DNA from: Dactylonectria macrodidyma
Lineage: Eukaryota; Ascomycota; Sordariomycetes; Hypocreales; Nectriaceae
Length of the DNA stretch: 64,000 nt
Assembly (NCBI GenBank): GCA_020744425.1
Contig: JAGMUV010000009.1
Span: 1,550,001 to 1,614,000 of the forward strand
Direction: 5' to 3'
Below the pieces are notes generated by a model that was not told where the DNA came from, made no database searches, and was given only the letters and a program-made list of their open reading frames with translations. Positions 11,232 through 21,993 of the stretch are shown piece after piece (positions within the stretch are counted from its first letter, which is position 1; every line of letters starts with the position of its first letter). Both the position numbers and the translations under genes were made by a program.

Positions 11232-14031
11232 GGCGTCGAAACTAGGGCAGAAAGGGTGAATGACAGTGTAAATAGGAGGCTGTTTGCTGGAAGTGCTTGA
11301 CCCGCAAGAAAGTTTCAAACAATAGATCAGCGTTAGCTGGTACCAAAGAAGCGAAAACAGTAAATACTTGATTAAATATGTGTGAGAATAATGACAGAAG
11401 CCGAGCAAGTGGACGGAAGGATAGAAGAGGGCATACGGACTGCTTTTAAATGGATGGCGCATTGCGCCGTTTGGTGCCCTAGGCCCATGAGCATGGGTGA
11501 CATAGAGGTCAATCCCAGCACAGGCCGGCATCTGCGAGATGTTGCGGAGATCAAACACTACTGACACGGCCAGAATCGCCCAAACGGCTAAGCGATACAA
11601 GGCGGCTAAAACTTGCAGCCCATGTCTGCTTCACGATAATTTCAGATCGAAACGTCAATGTCAGGGTACAAACGAAGGCGGGAGACCCTCGATTGCTTGG
11701 TAGGTCTGGAGTTAAGAACCAGGACAGTTACTGATGATTCTTGGCATTTTTAGGTGGCTGTCGCTTTTCGCACGCGCGCTAATGATTCTTGCACGTGGCA
11801 AGTACACGGATAGGGCAAGGCTGTCCACGTTAAAGTCATGTACCCTGACCCAATCGGCAGTTCGAGTGCACGTGTTGTGAGGATAAGGAGAGATGCACTC
11901 AGCCTAAAAAGACAAATGAGTACGCGGTATTGGCTACTGACATAACTCAGTGCCTTCCCATTTTCTTGAATTTATTTCACGCGAGATGCGACGATGAGAG
12001 GCTTGTCACAAGAGAGATGTATCCTACTGTGTGGAAAACGGAGTGAATTGCGTGCGAATATCAACCGGGTCTTAGACAAGCGGGCACTGTTATTGGCACC
12101 TTGTCCTCTCGCAGCAAATTTTAGTCAACAATGGTGGACACTGGGGCTGCGACCTACCCAACAGCGCGGGGCAACACAGAGGGTATTCCAGCCCAGGACA
12201 GTGGGAAAGCTGACTTTCACGATGAAGGCATCCCCATCGGAGGGCAAGATAGGGCAGTGCAAGGCCTGAGTTACAAACTGCGTACCCCTCTCCGTAACGG
12301 AACATCAGGATGGACAGTTATGGGCGCGACGACAGCTGGCCTGCGTTTAATGCAACTAGCCCTCACTCGAGTTTTCGCCGTTTGTCTCATGGGTGGGCAA
12401 AACCGTTGTTTGATCACCATCTTGAGCCGCCGAGCACGCGAAACCGTTGCACTGCCAGCGTGATGGTTGTCGGCGACTCGCCGTGTTTCGACACAAGGGA
12501 CATCCGCCCATCACAATTGCACCAACAACGAGACCAGGGGCCTGATCGACGCGAAGAAATGAGATGCGTGAGAGTGGTCCCGAAGACTGGGACACCAGCG
12601 GGGCGATGGGTCCATCTCAAACCCGACATTTCTTCGTCGCAGATGTGGGATGTAGAGTTGGTGAAGCTTCATTCATTTACACTCAATTGGCCTCTTGATG
12701 AAAGTTAACCTGATATCAATGGCACCTTGAACCTAGTCGATGCTGTGCAATTAGGGACGGCCAGTTCGAGACCGGTTCTTAGCCTCAAGACCACGTCGAT
12801 GGCGTAGGCCTGGACATTAGAAGAGACCACGTTTCCTGAATTCTGAGAGTTTTGCGGAGACGGAGGGGAACGGGGCTAGCTAGCATCTCAACATCCCAAG
12901 TAGGCATGCAATGGGACTGTCTGCAGCAAGACAAGAATGGATTGTCTCCACTGGCAGGGAATATCAACAGTGAAGAAGCTCTTGGGCAGTGTGCAAAATG
13001 TTGCGTGGCTGGGGCTGAACCAGGAAGGCTGGAGAGAGTGGTTGGAAAGGCGGCCCGATGGCCTATCCAGGCGTCTGAATTTGTTAAAATTTCCGACTTG
13101 CCATCCCTTCATGTGAAAAAGGGGAGACGAAACAATCTAAGGGACAAAAGAGTGCGACTGGGAGCGAGCAAGCTGGAAAGGATACAGGCCGAGGCATGTT
13201 GGTGGGGGCGGGCGCTGGCCTACATCGAGGCTGGGGTTGGGACAGTGTGGACAGGATCGGCTCTCGACGTTAGACGGCTGACTTAACGACCATTTCTGGA
13301 AGGCAATGCGGGGGCTGAAGAGTCGGTAGTAACAAGGATACTTAACAGGCCTGGAATGTCTGCAATCTGCTGATAAAGGTGTTCTGTCGCGTGTCGATGA
13401 AGCCAGCAAAGACATCGCATGCGACAATCAATGCGACCAGTTGAGAACGTGGTTGAGTCCTTGGGGTTGGGGTAGCTTTAGCTCAGCCTCCTGGCGCCCT
13501 AGCCACTGGATAAAGTACTGAAACGGCGTGGAAGCTACCAGGCACACGCCTTTGTGCCCCCCGGGCAGGTCTTAGGCGCAGGGCGTTGAGCCCCTATAAT
13601 AGGCCATTAACTGGTGACCCCTATCACTGGTCCCCTGCAAAAGAGTGCTAAAGAGGGAAGCCAATCTCGCACTACCGAAGCCCACCGACGCACCCAAAGA
13701 TGCGGCACTCCAGGGGACTACCCCGAGGAGTTTCTCTCACCAGCCACGGTTCTCATGTCCAATCAGCCACCTCGGCCAATAAACTCGCTTTAAATGCATA
13801 CATGACCCACTTGTCCCTTTCACCGCCCTTGCGCCCCTCGTCCCCTGCGGTCGGTGGGCCAAAGCTCCCTGCTTCTGCCACTGCGTCGTCCTGACCTCCC
13901 CCCCCCGCGCCACGAAAACTGTCCTGCCCCACGGAAAAAAACCACTACCTACGGGCCACGACAGTTGATTTCGTCTTTCTTCCCTCCTTTCACCTCTATA
14001 GCCATTGGTGCAATTGGGCCTCATCTTCAAC
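11232..14031. other. non-coding stretch before the sphingolipid methyltransferase gene
   Basis: No convincing gene. Short open frames on both strands (for example 12852-13286) lack family-like sequence. The last few hundred bases, C-rich and with CT tracts, are the likely promoter and leader of the gene starting at 14032. Confidence 0.45.
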
Positions 14032-15916
14032 ATGGCTAAGCCCGCTACCGTCACCGACGTGGACTTCGAGTTCGTGGAGACTCCCAAGTTCACCCAGCCC
14101 GACTTCGAGAAGCGGGAGAACTATGGTGTTCCCACGACCAAGGTATGTGACACAATATGCTACTGTCGATATTCACCTATCTGGCCTCTTCCGACGTCAA
14201 TACGGTCATCCCCAAAGACCAATTGATACCTCATCCCACCTCCCTCACCTTTGTCAACCCGTTAACAATCCCAATACTGACCTGGCACCTTGCTCACAGT
14301 CTCCCGCCATCTACAATGCCCCTCTCCCAGCTGACGGCCCCGGCTCCGACACATTCAACAACTATGCCCTGATCTCTGTGCTCGTTCTCGTCCCCTGGTA
14401 CATGAGTTGGAAGGTTGGTGGTGGCCTCAAGACTACCATCTTCTTCGCTCTCATCGTCGATCTTCCCCTGCTCGGCGCCTTCTGGTTGATCGTTTCTTCG
14501 GTCAGCCCCCGTAAGAATGAGAAGGCCCGCTTTCCCGGTCGCGGCGTCGAGCACTACCTCGAGTTCAAGAAGGAGTCTGACCGCCTCAAGTACCGTGGCA
14601 ACAGCAAAATCCCCATGGAGACCTTCCACGAGATGTACTTTGACGGCGAGGTTGACTTCAAGGGTGATTGCCTTGATGTCATGGAGTTCCGCCATGACTG
14701 GGCCAGCTTCCGCTTCACCATTAGCCTCATCAAGTTCTTCCTCTTTGGCATGATTCCCGAGGTCATCATGCACACCCGGTCCCAGGGTATGTTGCTCTCT
14801 GAATCTGGGCTCTCCTCCCACATCCCCTCCCGTGGCCAGTGACTAACAACGCACAGATGAGGAGCAGGTTCGTGACCACTACGATCGCGGTGATGACTTT
14901 TATGGCTGGTTCCTCGGCCCTCGCATGATCTACACCTCTGGTATCATCTCGGACATTACCAAGGAGGAGACCCTTGAGGAGCTCCAGGACAATAAGCTTG
15001 CCGTCGTATGTGAGAAGATTGACCTCCAGGAGGGCGAGTCCCTTCTTGATATCGGCTGTGGATGGGGTACCCTCGCCCGCTTCGCTAGCGAGAACTACGG
15101 TGCTCGTGCCACTGGTATTACCCTTGGCCGTAACCAGACAGCTTGGGGCAATGCTGCTATGCGCAAGGTCGGCATTCCCGAGGAGCAGAGCAAGATTCTG
15201 TGCATGGACTACCGCGATATTCCTGTCCCCGAGGGTGGCTACAAGAAAATCACCAGTCTCGAGATGTCCGAGCACGTCGGTATCCGTCACTTCTCGTCCT
15301 TCCTCACCCAGGTCCACAACATGCTCGATGATGATGGTGTCTTCTTCCTTCAGTACGCTGGTCTCCGCAAGTCTTGGCAGTATGAGGATTTCATCTGGGG
15401 TCTGTTCATGAACAAGTACATCTTCCCCGGTGCTGATGCCTCTACTCCGCTCGGCTGGGTTGTCGACAAGCTCGAGGCCACTGGCTTTGAGATTAAGCAC
15501 ATTGACACCATTGGCGTTCACTACTCTGCCACTCTCTGGAGGTGGTACCGCAACTGGATGGCCAATCGTGATAAGGTTGAGGCCAAGTACGGCAAGCGAT
15601 GGTTCCGCGTAAGTCTCCCTCAAATACGACCTTGTAGTCCGGCCATCATTCGGCTGCCGCAACCTCGGCAGCACTAGCTTGCTAACATCTCACGCAGATC
15701 TGGGAATACTTCCTGGCCTACTCCACCATCGTCTCCCGCCAGGGCAGCGCCACCTGCTTCCAGATCACCCTCGTCAAGAACATCAACTCGACTCACCGAA
15801 TTGAGGGTGTCCCCACCCAGTTCGCTCTGTCTGAGGCGCTCGACAACACCCGGGCTGATCTCCAGGCTTGGGCTGCCAAGAACAACGTCAAGTCCCCCAA
15901 GGAGTACCTACTGTGA
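14032..15916 (+). CDS. MTS1: sphingolipid C9-methyltransferase
   Basis: Four exons: 14032-14142, 14300-14786, 14857-15608 and 15698-15916, giving 522 residues, the usual length for the family. It methylates carbon 9 of the sphingoid base in fungal glucosylceramide, using S-adenosylmethionine at the ER membrane. The N-terminus holds two membrane segments (about residues 57-75 and 80-103). The C-terminal half is a cyclopropane-fatty-acid-synthase-like methyltransferase with the SAM loop DIGCGWG at 264-270, the family start HYDRGDDFYGWFLGPRMIYTSG, and SSLEMSEHVG-type residues (here ITSLEMSEHVG) after it. All introns have GT-AG ends; donors are GTATGT, GTATGT and GTAAGT. Similarity to bacterial Cfa is expected, but the membrane segments and fungal context favour the sphingolipid enzyme. 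Many filamentous fungi carry two copies; I cannot tell which this is. Confidence 0.93.
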
Positions 15917-16716
15917 ACGGAGACTCGGGCGTGTGACTACAATTCAAAAGCCTAAGACTGCGGTTGGCGGAGCCACCACTCTTCTCTGGGAAGGCCCTAG
16001 AGCAGATGACAATGTGACTCGGGTGCCATTGAAAAGTTGGCGGCATTGGAGGATAGATCTATACCTTATTTGAGCCCCAGATTGCGCCCCCTTGGTCGAT
16101 TAGAAAGCTAGGGATGGTCCTGACGTAATTGGGAGAGTACAATCTGTATCATGGTAGACGCAAAATGGACGATGGCGAAGTTGATGTTAATACTCGCCGC
16201 AAGGGCGCGGGACTGCTTCGCCATCGCGAAATGAATTCCAAAAGCGATTGATGACCATCTTTGCGCACATTTGTTGTGGTGTGGAACAATATTGATACTG
16301 CTTCAGCTGACGTTGAAATATGGCGACATGTGAGCCTAGTGGGTAAGATGACCAGAAGTCTTCAAGCTGGGAAGGCTCCTCGCAATGTGAAAATGCCAGC
16401 TAAGCCTACTACTTAAGTTACTGCCCATCCGTAGATGTCCAACCAACGCACACTGAGCAGAACTCAACTCCCAGCATCACCATTATCATCGTCACAAAAC
16501 AACTATCCGAGAACTGAATGGAGCTAAAGTATCGCTACTCCTTAAATACGTCGTCATTCTGCACGAATCTTTGCCATTCGGGCGAGCTCCGACGAGTTCG
16601 GCATCAACATCGAGCTACACCATACGGAACCGGACAGTGCATTCTGTTGAGCTTTGAGGACGTCGAGAGCGGCATTTGCGACTGAGACTGCAACCTGGTT
16701 AGTTTGGAGTGCAAAC
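15917..16716. other. intergenic, 3' flank of the C9-methyltransferase gene
   Basis: No gene seen. It separates two genes on the same strand and should hold the terminator of one and the promoter of the next. In-frame ATG 16654 lies upstream of the chosen start of the next gene. Confidence 0.4.
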
Positions 16717-17852
16717 ATGAGGGTTTTTTCGAGAGCTGCTCCTGGGCTGGGCCGCCAGTGCGTCCATCTCAAGAGTCGAGCATATACGACGTCTGCATCT
16801 TCGGCCTCATCACCAGTGAGCTCGCCATTGTCCATCAAAGCAGCCATGGACGCCATCAAAGCGCGTCCACCCAAGACCATCCTGGACTACCTAACGCCAA
16901 TGCCCTCTCACCTGCTCACCACGACCCTCACCGACCTGCTGCACTCCCCGTTTCCGTCTTCGCCGGCCGTCGCCTCGCCGCCGAGGCTCCTGCCGCCCGG
17001 CCACCACCTCGTCTACTTCCCGATCCAGCTTCCGCCCTCGGCGCTCGTCCCGGACGGCGCCGATCCTGGCCACTCGCCCGGCGCGCCGTTTACCCGCCGC
17101 GTCTGGGCCGGCGGCGAGCTGACCTTCGGTGCGAGGGCCGAGGAGCTGTGGCTGGACGGGCGGGCCGTTGTGTGTCGAGAGAAGGTTGAGGATGTCAGTC
17201 TAAGAGGAAAGGAGGGCGACGAGAAGGTATTCGTGGATGTGTGGAGGAGGTATGGACTCGGTCACGAGGATATCGAGTCGAGACTAGAGTGGGAAATCGT
17301 GGAACGACGAACCCTCGTGTTCATGCGAGAGCAGGTGGCTTCATCCTCCGCCGCACCATCACGTCTCATCAACTGAATGTCTCCCTTTCTCTTCTTATAC
17401 AATGTCAAGATACCCGGACTAACACCGACTATTCTTTCTCTCTAGACCCTCATCCTCACTCTCACTCTGTCTCCTTCACGCCCTCGCCCACTCACCTATT
17501 CCACTTCTCTGCGCTCTCTTTCAACGCCCACGCCATCCACTTCGACCCTCTCTACGCCCGCAACGTTGACGGTCACCGGTCCCTTCTCGTCCATGGACCC
17601 TTGACCCTCACCCTGATGCTGCGCGTCCTAGTCGATCATCTAGGTGAGAGCGTTCGTGTGCGTCGCTTCACCTACCGCAACCACGCGCCGTTGTACGTTG
17701 ACGAGCGCATGACCGTGTCTCTGCGTAATGTGTCTAAGGATGGCGAGGCCCAGGGCCGTTGGGACGTCTGGGTTGAGGGGCCTGAGGGCGGGCTGGCTGT
17801 CAAAGGGACCGCTGAAGTGGTGTTGGTGGAGGATAGCGGCTATGAGGAATGA
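16717..17852 (+). CDS. Htd2-like 3-hydroxyacyl-thioester dehydratase, mitochondrial
   Basis: Two exons, 16717-17362 and 17446-17852, about 350 residues. The N-terminus (MRVFSRAAPGLGRQCVHLKS, Arg-rich without acids) looks like a mitochondrial presequence, which is why I start here rather than at in-frame ATG 16654. The protein reads as a double hot-dog dehydratase of the Htd2/mesaconyl-C4-CoA-hydratase group: RRVWAGGELTF and ERRTLVFMRE in the first part, HLFHFSALSFNAHAIHFDPLYAR and HGPLTLTLMLRVL in the second. Htd2 removes water from 3-hydroxyacyl-ACP in mitochondrial fatty acid synthesis, which feeds lipoic acid. The acceptor (CTAAC branch, TCTCTAG) is strong, but the only donor in the needed phase is a weak GTCTCA in a variable linker, so that junction is uncertain. 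The exact substrate is also uncertain. Confidence 0.8.
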
Positions 17853-18115
17853 ATCTTTAATCTCATTCAACGTTATGTGATATGAGCTATTTGAACTAAA
17901 TGAAAAGGCCGACAGGCTATCAAGACTCGTACATCTATATATCCCATGGTAATACACAAGCGAGGGTGGGTTCTCCTGCTGGCCGTTTTCCGCCATTTGC
18001 AGACAATCTTTTCCATGTTTTTTCATTGGCATGACAATGATTTTCTCCCAACTTGACCACACATATATATAGTACAATTCGTACGTTTGGCAGCATCCCT
18101 GATTGCTCCCAGCCT

Positions 18116-21100
18116 CTAGGCAAACCCAAAAACCTCGCCGATAGCCAACGTGTTGCTACGCACACCCGTGAGCGTGACAAGGATGGCCACAAGGTCAAGC
18201 ACAAGGAGCGAGGTGCCCGCCATCATGAAACGCGGACTGAATACGCGATATAGCATGAGATGGCGACGCAGCCAGCCAGCCCAGCTCATCGTGGCCAGAG
18301 CCTCGATAGCGAAGTAGGCAATGAAGACACCGAGGCCACGCGCCACCGTCTCGAGGACGCCCCTTTGCTTGGGGCCGACCTTCCATACGACAAGGAGAGG
18401 TACTGAGGCAGCCGCGATTATCTGGCCAGCAAAGGTATTAAAGGCAATGACGATAGGAGTCCAGGGATAGCGAATCGTGAAGAGAGGGATAAAGGCGCTA
18501 TCCCATTGGAGGCTAGCCAGCGTCGCTTGGTGACCCGTTTTGAAGTAGTAGAAGTTGCCCAGGATAGCAAGCATGATAGGGCCAATGGGATCTGTCTTGA
18601 GGTCGTTGAGATCCAGGATCTCTGCGAGCGAGAGAATCTGCCACATCAAGATGGCGAGCGGCCCAGCGCCCATTGGCTTGGTCAGGAGGAGACACGCCAT
18701 CAAGATGTTGAGAGGCAATAGCAGGTATCGCGCGCCGATAGCATTGGCGTATCCTAGAATAGTCACGGTAGGCCGGCCTGAGCTAGAAGCCGAGGACAAA
18801 ATGGACACACATGGTGGTGCCCAAATGAAGGCGGTTGTACCAGCAACAAAGGCCAGGGCGAGGACCATCTGAGCCACATAGACTCCCGTCGTCTTGAGCA
18901 TTCCCTCGGGGAATTTTCCAGCCAGCCAGTCACCATTGTCCGCAGCGTCAATTACCCAGTAAACCGCAGCGAGGAATAGGCCACCACGGAAAACATAGCC
19001 AATCCACGTAGGCGCGAGGCCCTCGTATGACCTTGTTGGGGTAAGGAACGATTTGATGATAGCTGGGAGTACAATGAAGACAATAAAGGGAATGATGAGT
19101 TGCCACGCGGCTGATGTCGACGACGCAGTCGATGAGTAATATGTCGAGGTACAGTACGGCACCTGCTCCTCGCGGCAGAGCTTTGAGTACGAAGCCAAGC
19201 GTCCAAAAATCACAAACGAGATCGAATGGTATACAGCCATGGTGCGGTTCACCTTGGACTCGATGCGGAAAGAGGCAATAGCACTTGCGATGCCAAACGT
19301 GGTGATGAAAAATAGCAAGATGGAGTCCTCCCAGATTGTGAATGAGTTGGAAGCAAAGCCGATTGACTGACTGGCAGTGAAAATGGCAGCCAACCAGCCC
19401 CAGAAAGATGACGGGAGGATGTTGAGGAGGGTTTTTCCAGCTTCATGAAGAGAAGATCCCACACCAACCATCAGTAAGGTGACGACCAGTGCTGCAAGGC
19501 CATCCATCGGCTGCTGGCGATACACGGCAACACCAATAAGGACTGACAAAGTGAAGAGGAGCTTTGGATCCCACATTCCCTTGAGCAAATCGCGGTGAGG
19601 CATCTCGTCTGGTTGAGCCGCAATGTCACCGCGGAATCCCATGAGTTCGAGTTTTCTTTCCGCATGGTCTAGCTCAGCATCGTTGGTGACAACATACTCG
19701 TCGTCTTCATCGCGGGACGAGTACATTAGCAAAATAACGACACCAAGGCCGAAGACAACAATGCCCATCACCATGCGGGGGACATCGAAGCGAGCCCAGA
19801 GGCTCTTGCAAACACGGAGTGTTTCTGCTTGGAACTCATTGAACGCGGAATAGATGGCTCGGTCATCCTTTGTCAACAACAAGGCTGTCGACCACAATGC
19901 CGCTAGCGAGCCCTCGTCAGTGCTCTGACCAGTTCCACGGGCCTTGACATAGGACGCCTGGTATCTCTCAATTCCGGCAGCAGCAACTCTTGAGACAGCC
20001 GCAAGGTTCCGCCAGTTGTTGCCCTTCACACCAGCAAATGCCTCCTCGATAGGGCGGCCCAGGTTGTTGTAAGGGATAGGAATTCCAAGGAGCAAGGCCA
20101 ATGTGGGAACAAGATCGATTTGGTTCACCGGTCGGATTTTGGCATTTTGGGGAGGCGTTGCGAACTCCGGGGACGTTCTGCCGAAGAAAGGCTTCTTCGA
20201 GTACATCCACAGAGCAGCCTCGACCTCGTCGTCACTCTCACCACCGTGATCGCCTTTGCTATCCATGCCATGGTCTCCCATGACGACCAGGAGCGTCTTG
20301 TCATCGATCTGTTCAACCAGCTTTCGAATAAAGTCATCCATTTGCTGAAGCTTGGCCGCCATCGCTGGATGATCCGGTCCGTAGCGATGTCCGGCGTGGT
20401 CAACACCAAGACAGTGTCCAATGAGCAGATCCCACTCTCCCTTTCGCTCTGGCTTTAGTAGAGGGTAAATGTTATCGATGACACCATTATCCACTGTGTG
20501 CAGATCCCACACATTGAAGCTGTCGTATGCCTTGCTAATACCAGCCTCAAAGTACCCAGGGAAGAGGGACCACCACGTATCGTCACCCAAGTGTGCAATT
20601 TTTTTCCCAGCATCCTTCAGCTGCATTAAGAGGTTATCCTCGTCAATCGCTGTGCCAGCAAAGTTGCTACCCGCATCAATGAAAGTCGGGAGTGTACCGG
20701 TCGTCAGGCCCTTAAGCCGTTGTAGAGTCGTCGTAGGAGGGTCCGCGATGAAGGGTCGCAGGAAAGCGTTCTTTGGCAACTTGACAGCCGTCTCGTAAAG
20801 AAACGGGAACGCATTGTGGAAGTTTTGCGCCTGCTCCGGGTCCTCGGGGACAGTGAAATCGTATCGTAGCGCATCGACCAACACCACAACAGCTCGATCG
20901 AACGACTTGGGATGCCAGCAGCCACCATCCACGTTTAAGAGGCCTTTCGTGTTCTCGATGGGAGGCTGTGTGCAGCTGGACTTCTCCTCAAGCACCAGGC
21001 GAGTAAGGAGAAAGCCGCTTGTGAAGAGCCAGATGCCGATGGCGTGGACGACGAGCAGCCAGCCCCAAAATGCGAGAGTCCAACGCCAGCGCTTCTCGAA

Positions 21101-21313
21101 GACGGTCTGACGCTTCTTGTCGAGCTTCTCGCGAAACTCTTCCAACGCGGCGATGTTCTCTATGGCGGGAGGCAGGCCCTGCTTCGCCGCGGCGGCCATC
21201 TGAGCCTCCTGAGCGCGCTTGGCCTTGGCCCATTGATCGCTGATGGCGCTGAACTCAGAAGGCGACGCTTGGCCTAGCGGCTTAGCCTTGGGTTTGAGGC
21301 TTCGTGAAGGCAT
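18116..21313 (-). CDS. GPI13: GPI ethanolamine-phosphate transferase 3 (Gpi13/PIG-O)
   Basis: A single exon of 1065 residues, close to the usual length. It adds phosphoethanolamine to the third mannose of the GPI precursor in the ER, the group later joined to the protein. After a cytoplasmic coiled N-terminus and one membrane segment (about residues 79-102) comes the lumenal alkaline-phosphatase-fold domain: VVVLVDALRYDF (metal Asp), ADPPTTTLQRLKGLTTG (nucleophile Thr region), GHCLGVDHAGHRYGP and VVMGDHGMDSKGDHGG (metal Asp/His). The second half is a series of about a dozen membrane helices. The VDALRYDF and GDHGMD motifs and the TTTLQRLK block fit Gpi13 better than Gpi7 or Mcd4. It is convergent with the Htd2-like gene, ends 263 bases apart. 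The wall protein at 748 is one possible client. Confidence 0.95.
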   Translation of the reverse strand: MPSRSLKPKAKPLGQASPSEFSAISDQWAKAKRAQEAQMAAAAKQGLPPAIENIAALEEFREKLDKKRQTVFEKRWRWTLAFWGWLLVVHAIGIWLFTSGFLLTRLVLEEKSSCTQPPIENTKGLLNVDGGCWHPKSFDRAVVVLVDALRYDFTVPEDPEQAQNFHNAFPFLYETAVKLPKNAFLRPFIADPPTTTLQRLKGLTTGTLPTFIDAGSNFAGTAIDEDNLLMQLKDAGKKIAHLGDDTWWSLFPGYFEAGISKAYDSFNVWDLHTVDNGVIDNIYPLLKPERKGEWDLLIGHCLGVDHAGHRYGPDHPAMAAKLQQMDDFIRKLVEQIDDKTLLVVMGDHGMDSKGDHGGESDDEVEAALWMYSKKPFFGRTSPEFATPPQNAKIRPVNQIDLVPTLALLLGIPIPYNNLGRPIEEAFAGVKGNNWRNLAAVSRVAAAGIERYQASYVKARGTGQSTDEGSLAALWSTALLLTKDDRAIYSAFNEFQAETLRVCKSLWARFDVPRMVMGIVVFGLGVVILLMYSSRDEDDEYVVTNDAELDHAERKLELMGFRGDIAAQPDEMPHRDLLKGMWDPKLLFTLSVLIGVAVYRQQPMDGLAALVVTLLMVGVGSSLHEAGKTLLNILPSSFWGWLAAIFTASQSIGFASNSFTIWEDSILLFFITTFGIASAIASFRIESKVNRTMAVYHSISFVIFGRLASYSKLCREEQVPYCTSTYYSSTASSTSAAWQLIIPFIVFIVLPAIIKSFLTPTRSYEGLAPTWIGYVFRGGLFLAAVYWVIDAADNGDWLAGKFPEGMLKTTGVYVAQMVLALAFVAGTTAFIWAPPCVSILSSASSSGRPTVTILGYANAIGARYLLLPLNILMACLLLTKPMGAGPLAILMWQILSLAEILDLNDLKTDPIGPIMLAILGNFYYFKTGHQATLASLQWDSAFIPLFTIRYPWTPIVIAFNTFAGQIIAAASVPLLVVWKVGPKQRGVLETVARGLGVFIAYFAIEALATMSWAGWLRRHLMLYRVFSPRFMMAGTSLLVLDLVAILVTLTGVRSNTLAIGEVFGFA

Positions 21314-21993
21314 GGTTCAGCGGCGGTTCGGGGTTGCAGTCGCAGTTGCGGTCGCAATCTGGGCCATTGAGTGCCCGCGAGGCGTCGTGAATGAGGTCGA
21401 AGGGTGCGATGCCGAACGTGGCCTTTGAGCGCATACAATGAGGCTATGGTAGAAGTTGAGTTTGTATGGTGGGCCTCTGTTGAATTGGAGCATGAGTGGA
21501 GACAGCCGCGACTTCCGTTCCAGGGGAGAGCTTCGGTGCCAATCCGAGAAGAGATGATGATTATGATCGCGGCCCCGCTATAATCTTCCATGCATTAGAT
21601 AGATCAACTTTCCGTCACATCGTATTTAGGAAGAAATATGGTCGAAGCAATTTACATTATTCAATTCAATGCCCACTCCAAGTTGTAAAACTGTTTCTTT
21701 GCTCCTATGCCCGCCTGATCTACTTTCCTGGATTCAAAGATTCATTCATCAAGACGTCTCAGTGGTCGTTCAGGTCTAACAATCGAAATTCGAAATTGAT
21801 GAGATGCAGCAAAAATACCACCGAGTATCCAGAACGCCGTGCAGCACCAATATTCCGCCCCCAAGTTGTCTCAGCTTTTGAGAGCATGCAAAAACGGATA
21901 AGAGAAATAACCACCACGATATTGCGTCAGGGCTAGAGAGCGCCGTATGGATTCAGTCTGCCACGACTGACATACCATAAAAGCTCAACTTGC
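21314..21993. other. intergenic, GPI13 promoter side
   Basis: No gene seen. It holds the upstream region of the minus-strand gene starting at 21313 and the 3' flank of the minus-strand gene ending at 21994. Confidence 0.4.

Noticed and set aside
13440..13620. possible tRNA-like or 5S-like segment
   Set aside because: Some stem-like words (TAGCTTTAGCTCAG) occur, but no cloverleaf with a TTCRANY loop could be built.
14766..15674. 302-codon minus-strand frame
   Set aside because: Antisense shadow of the C9-methyltransferase exon 3.
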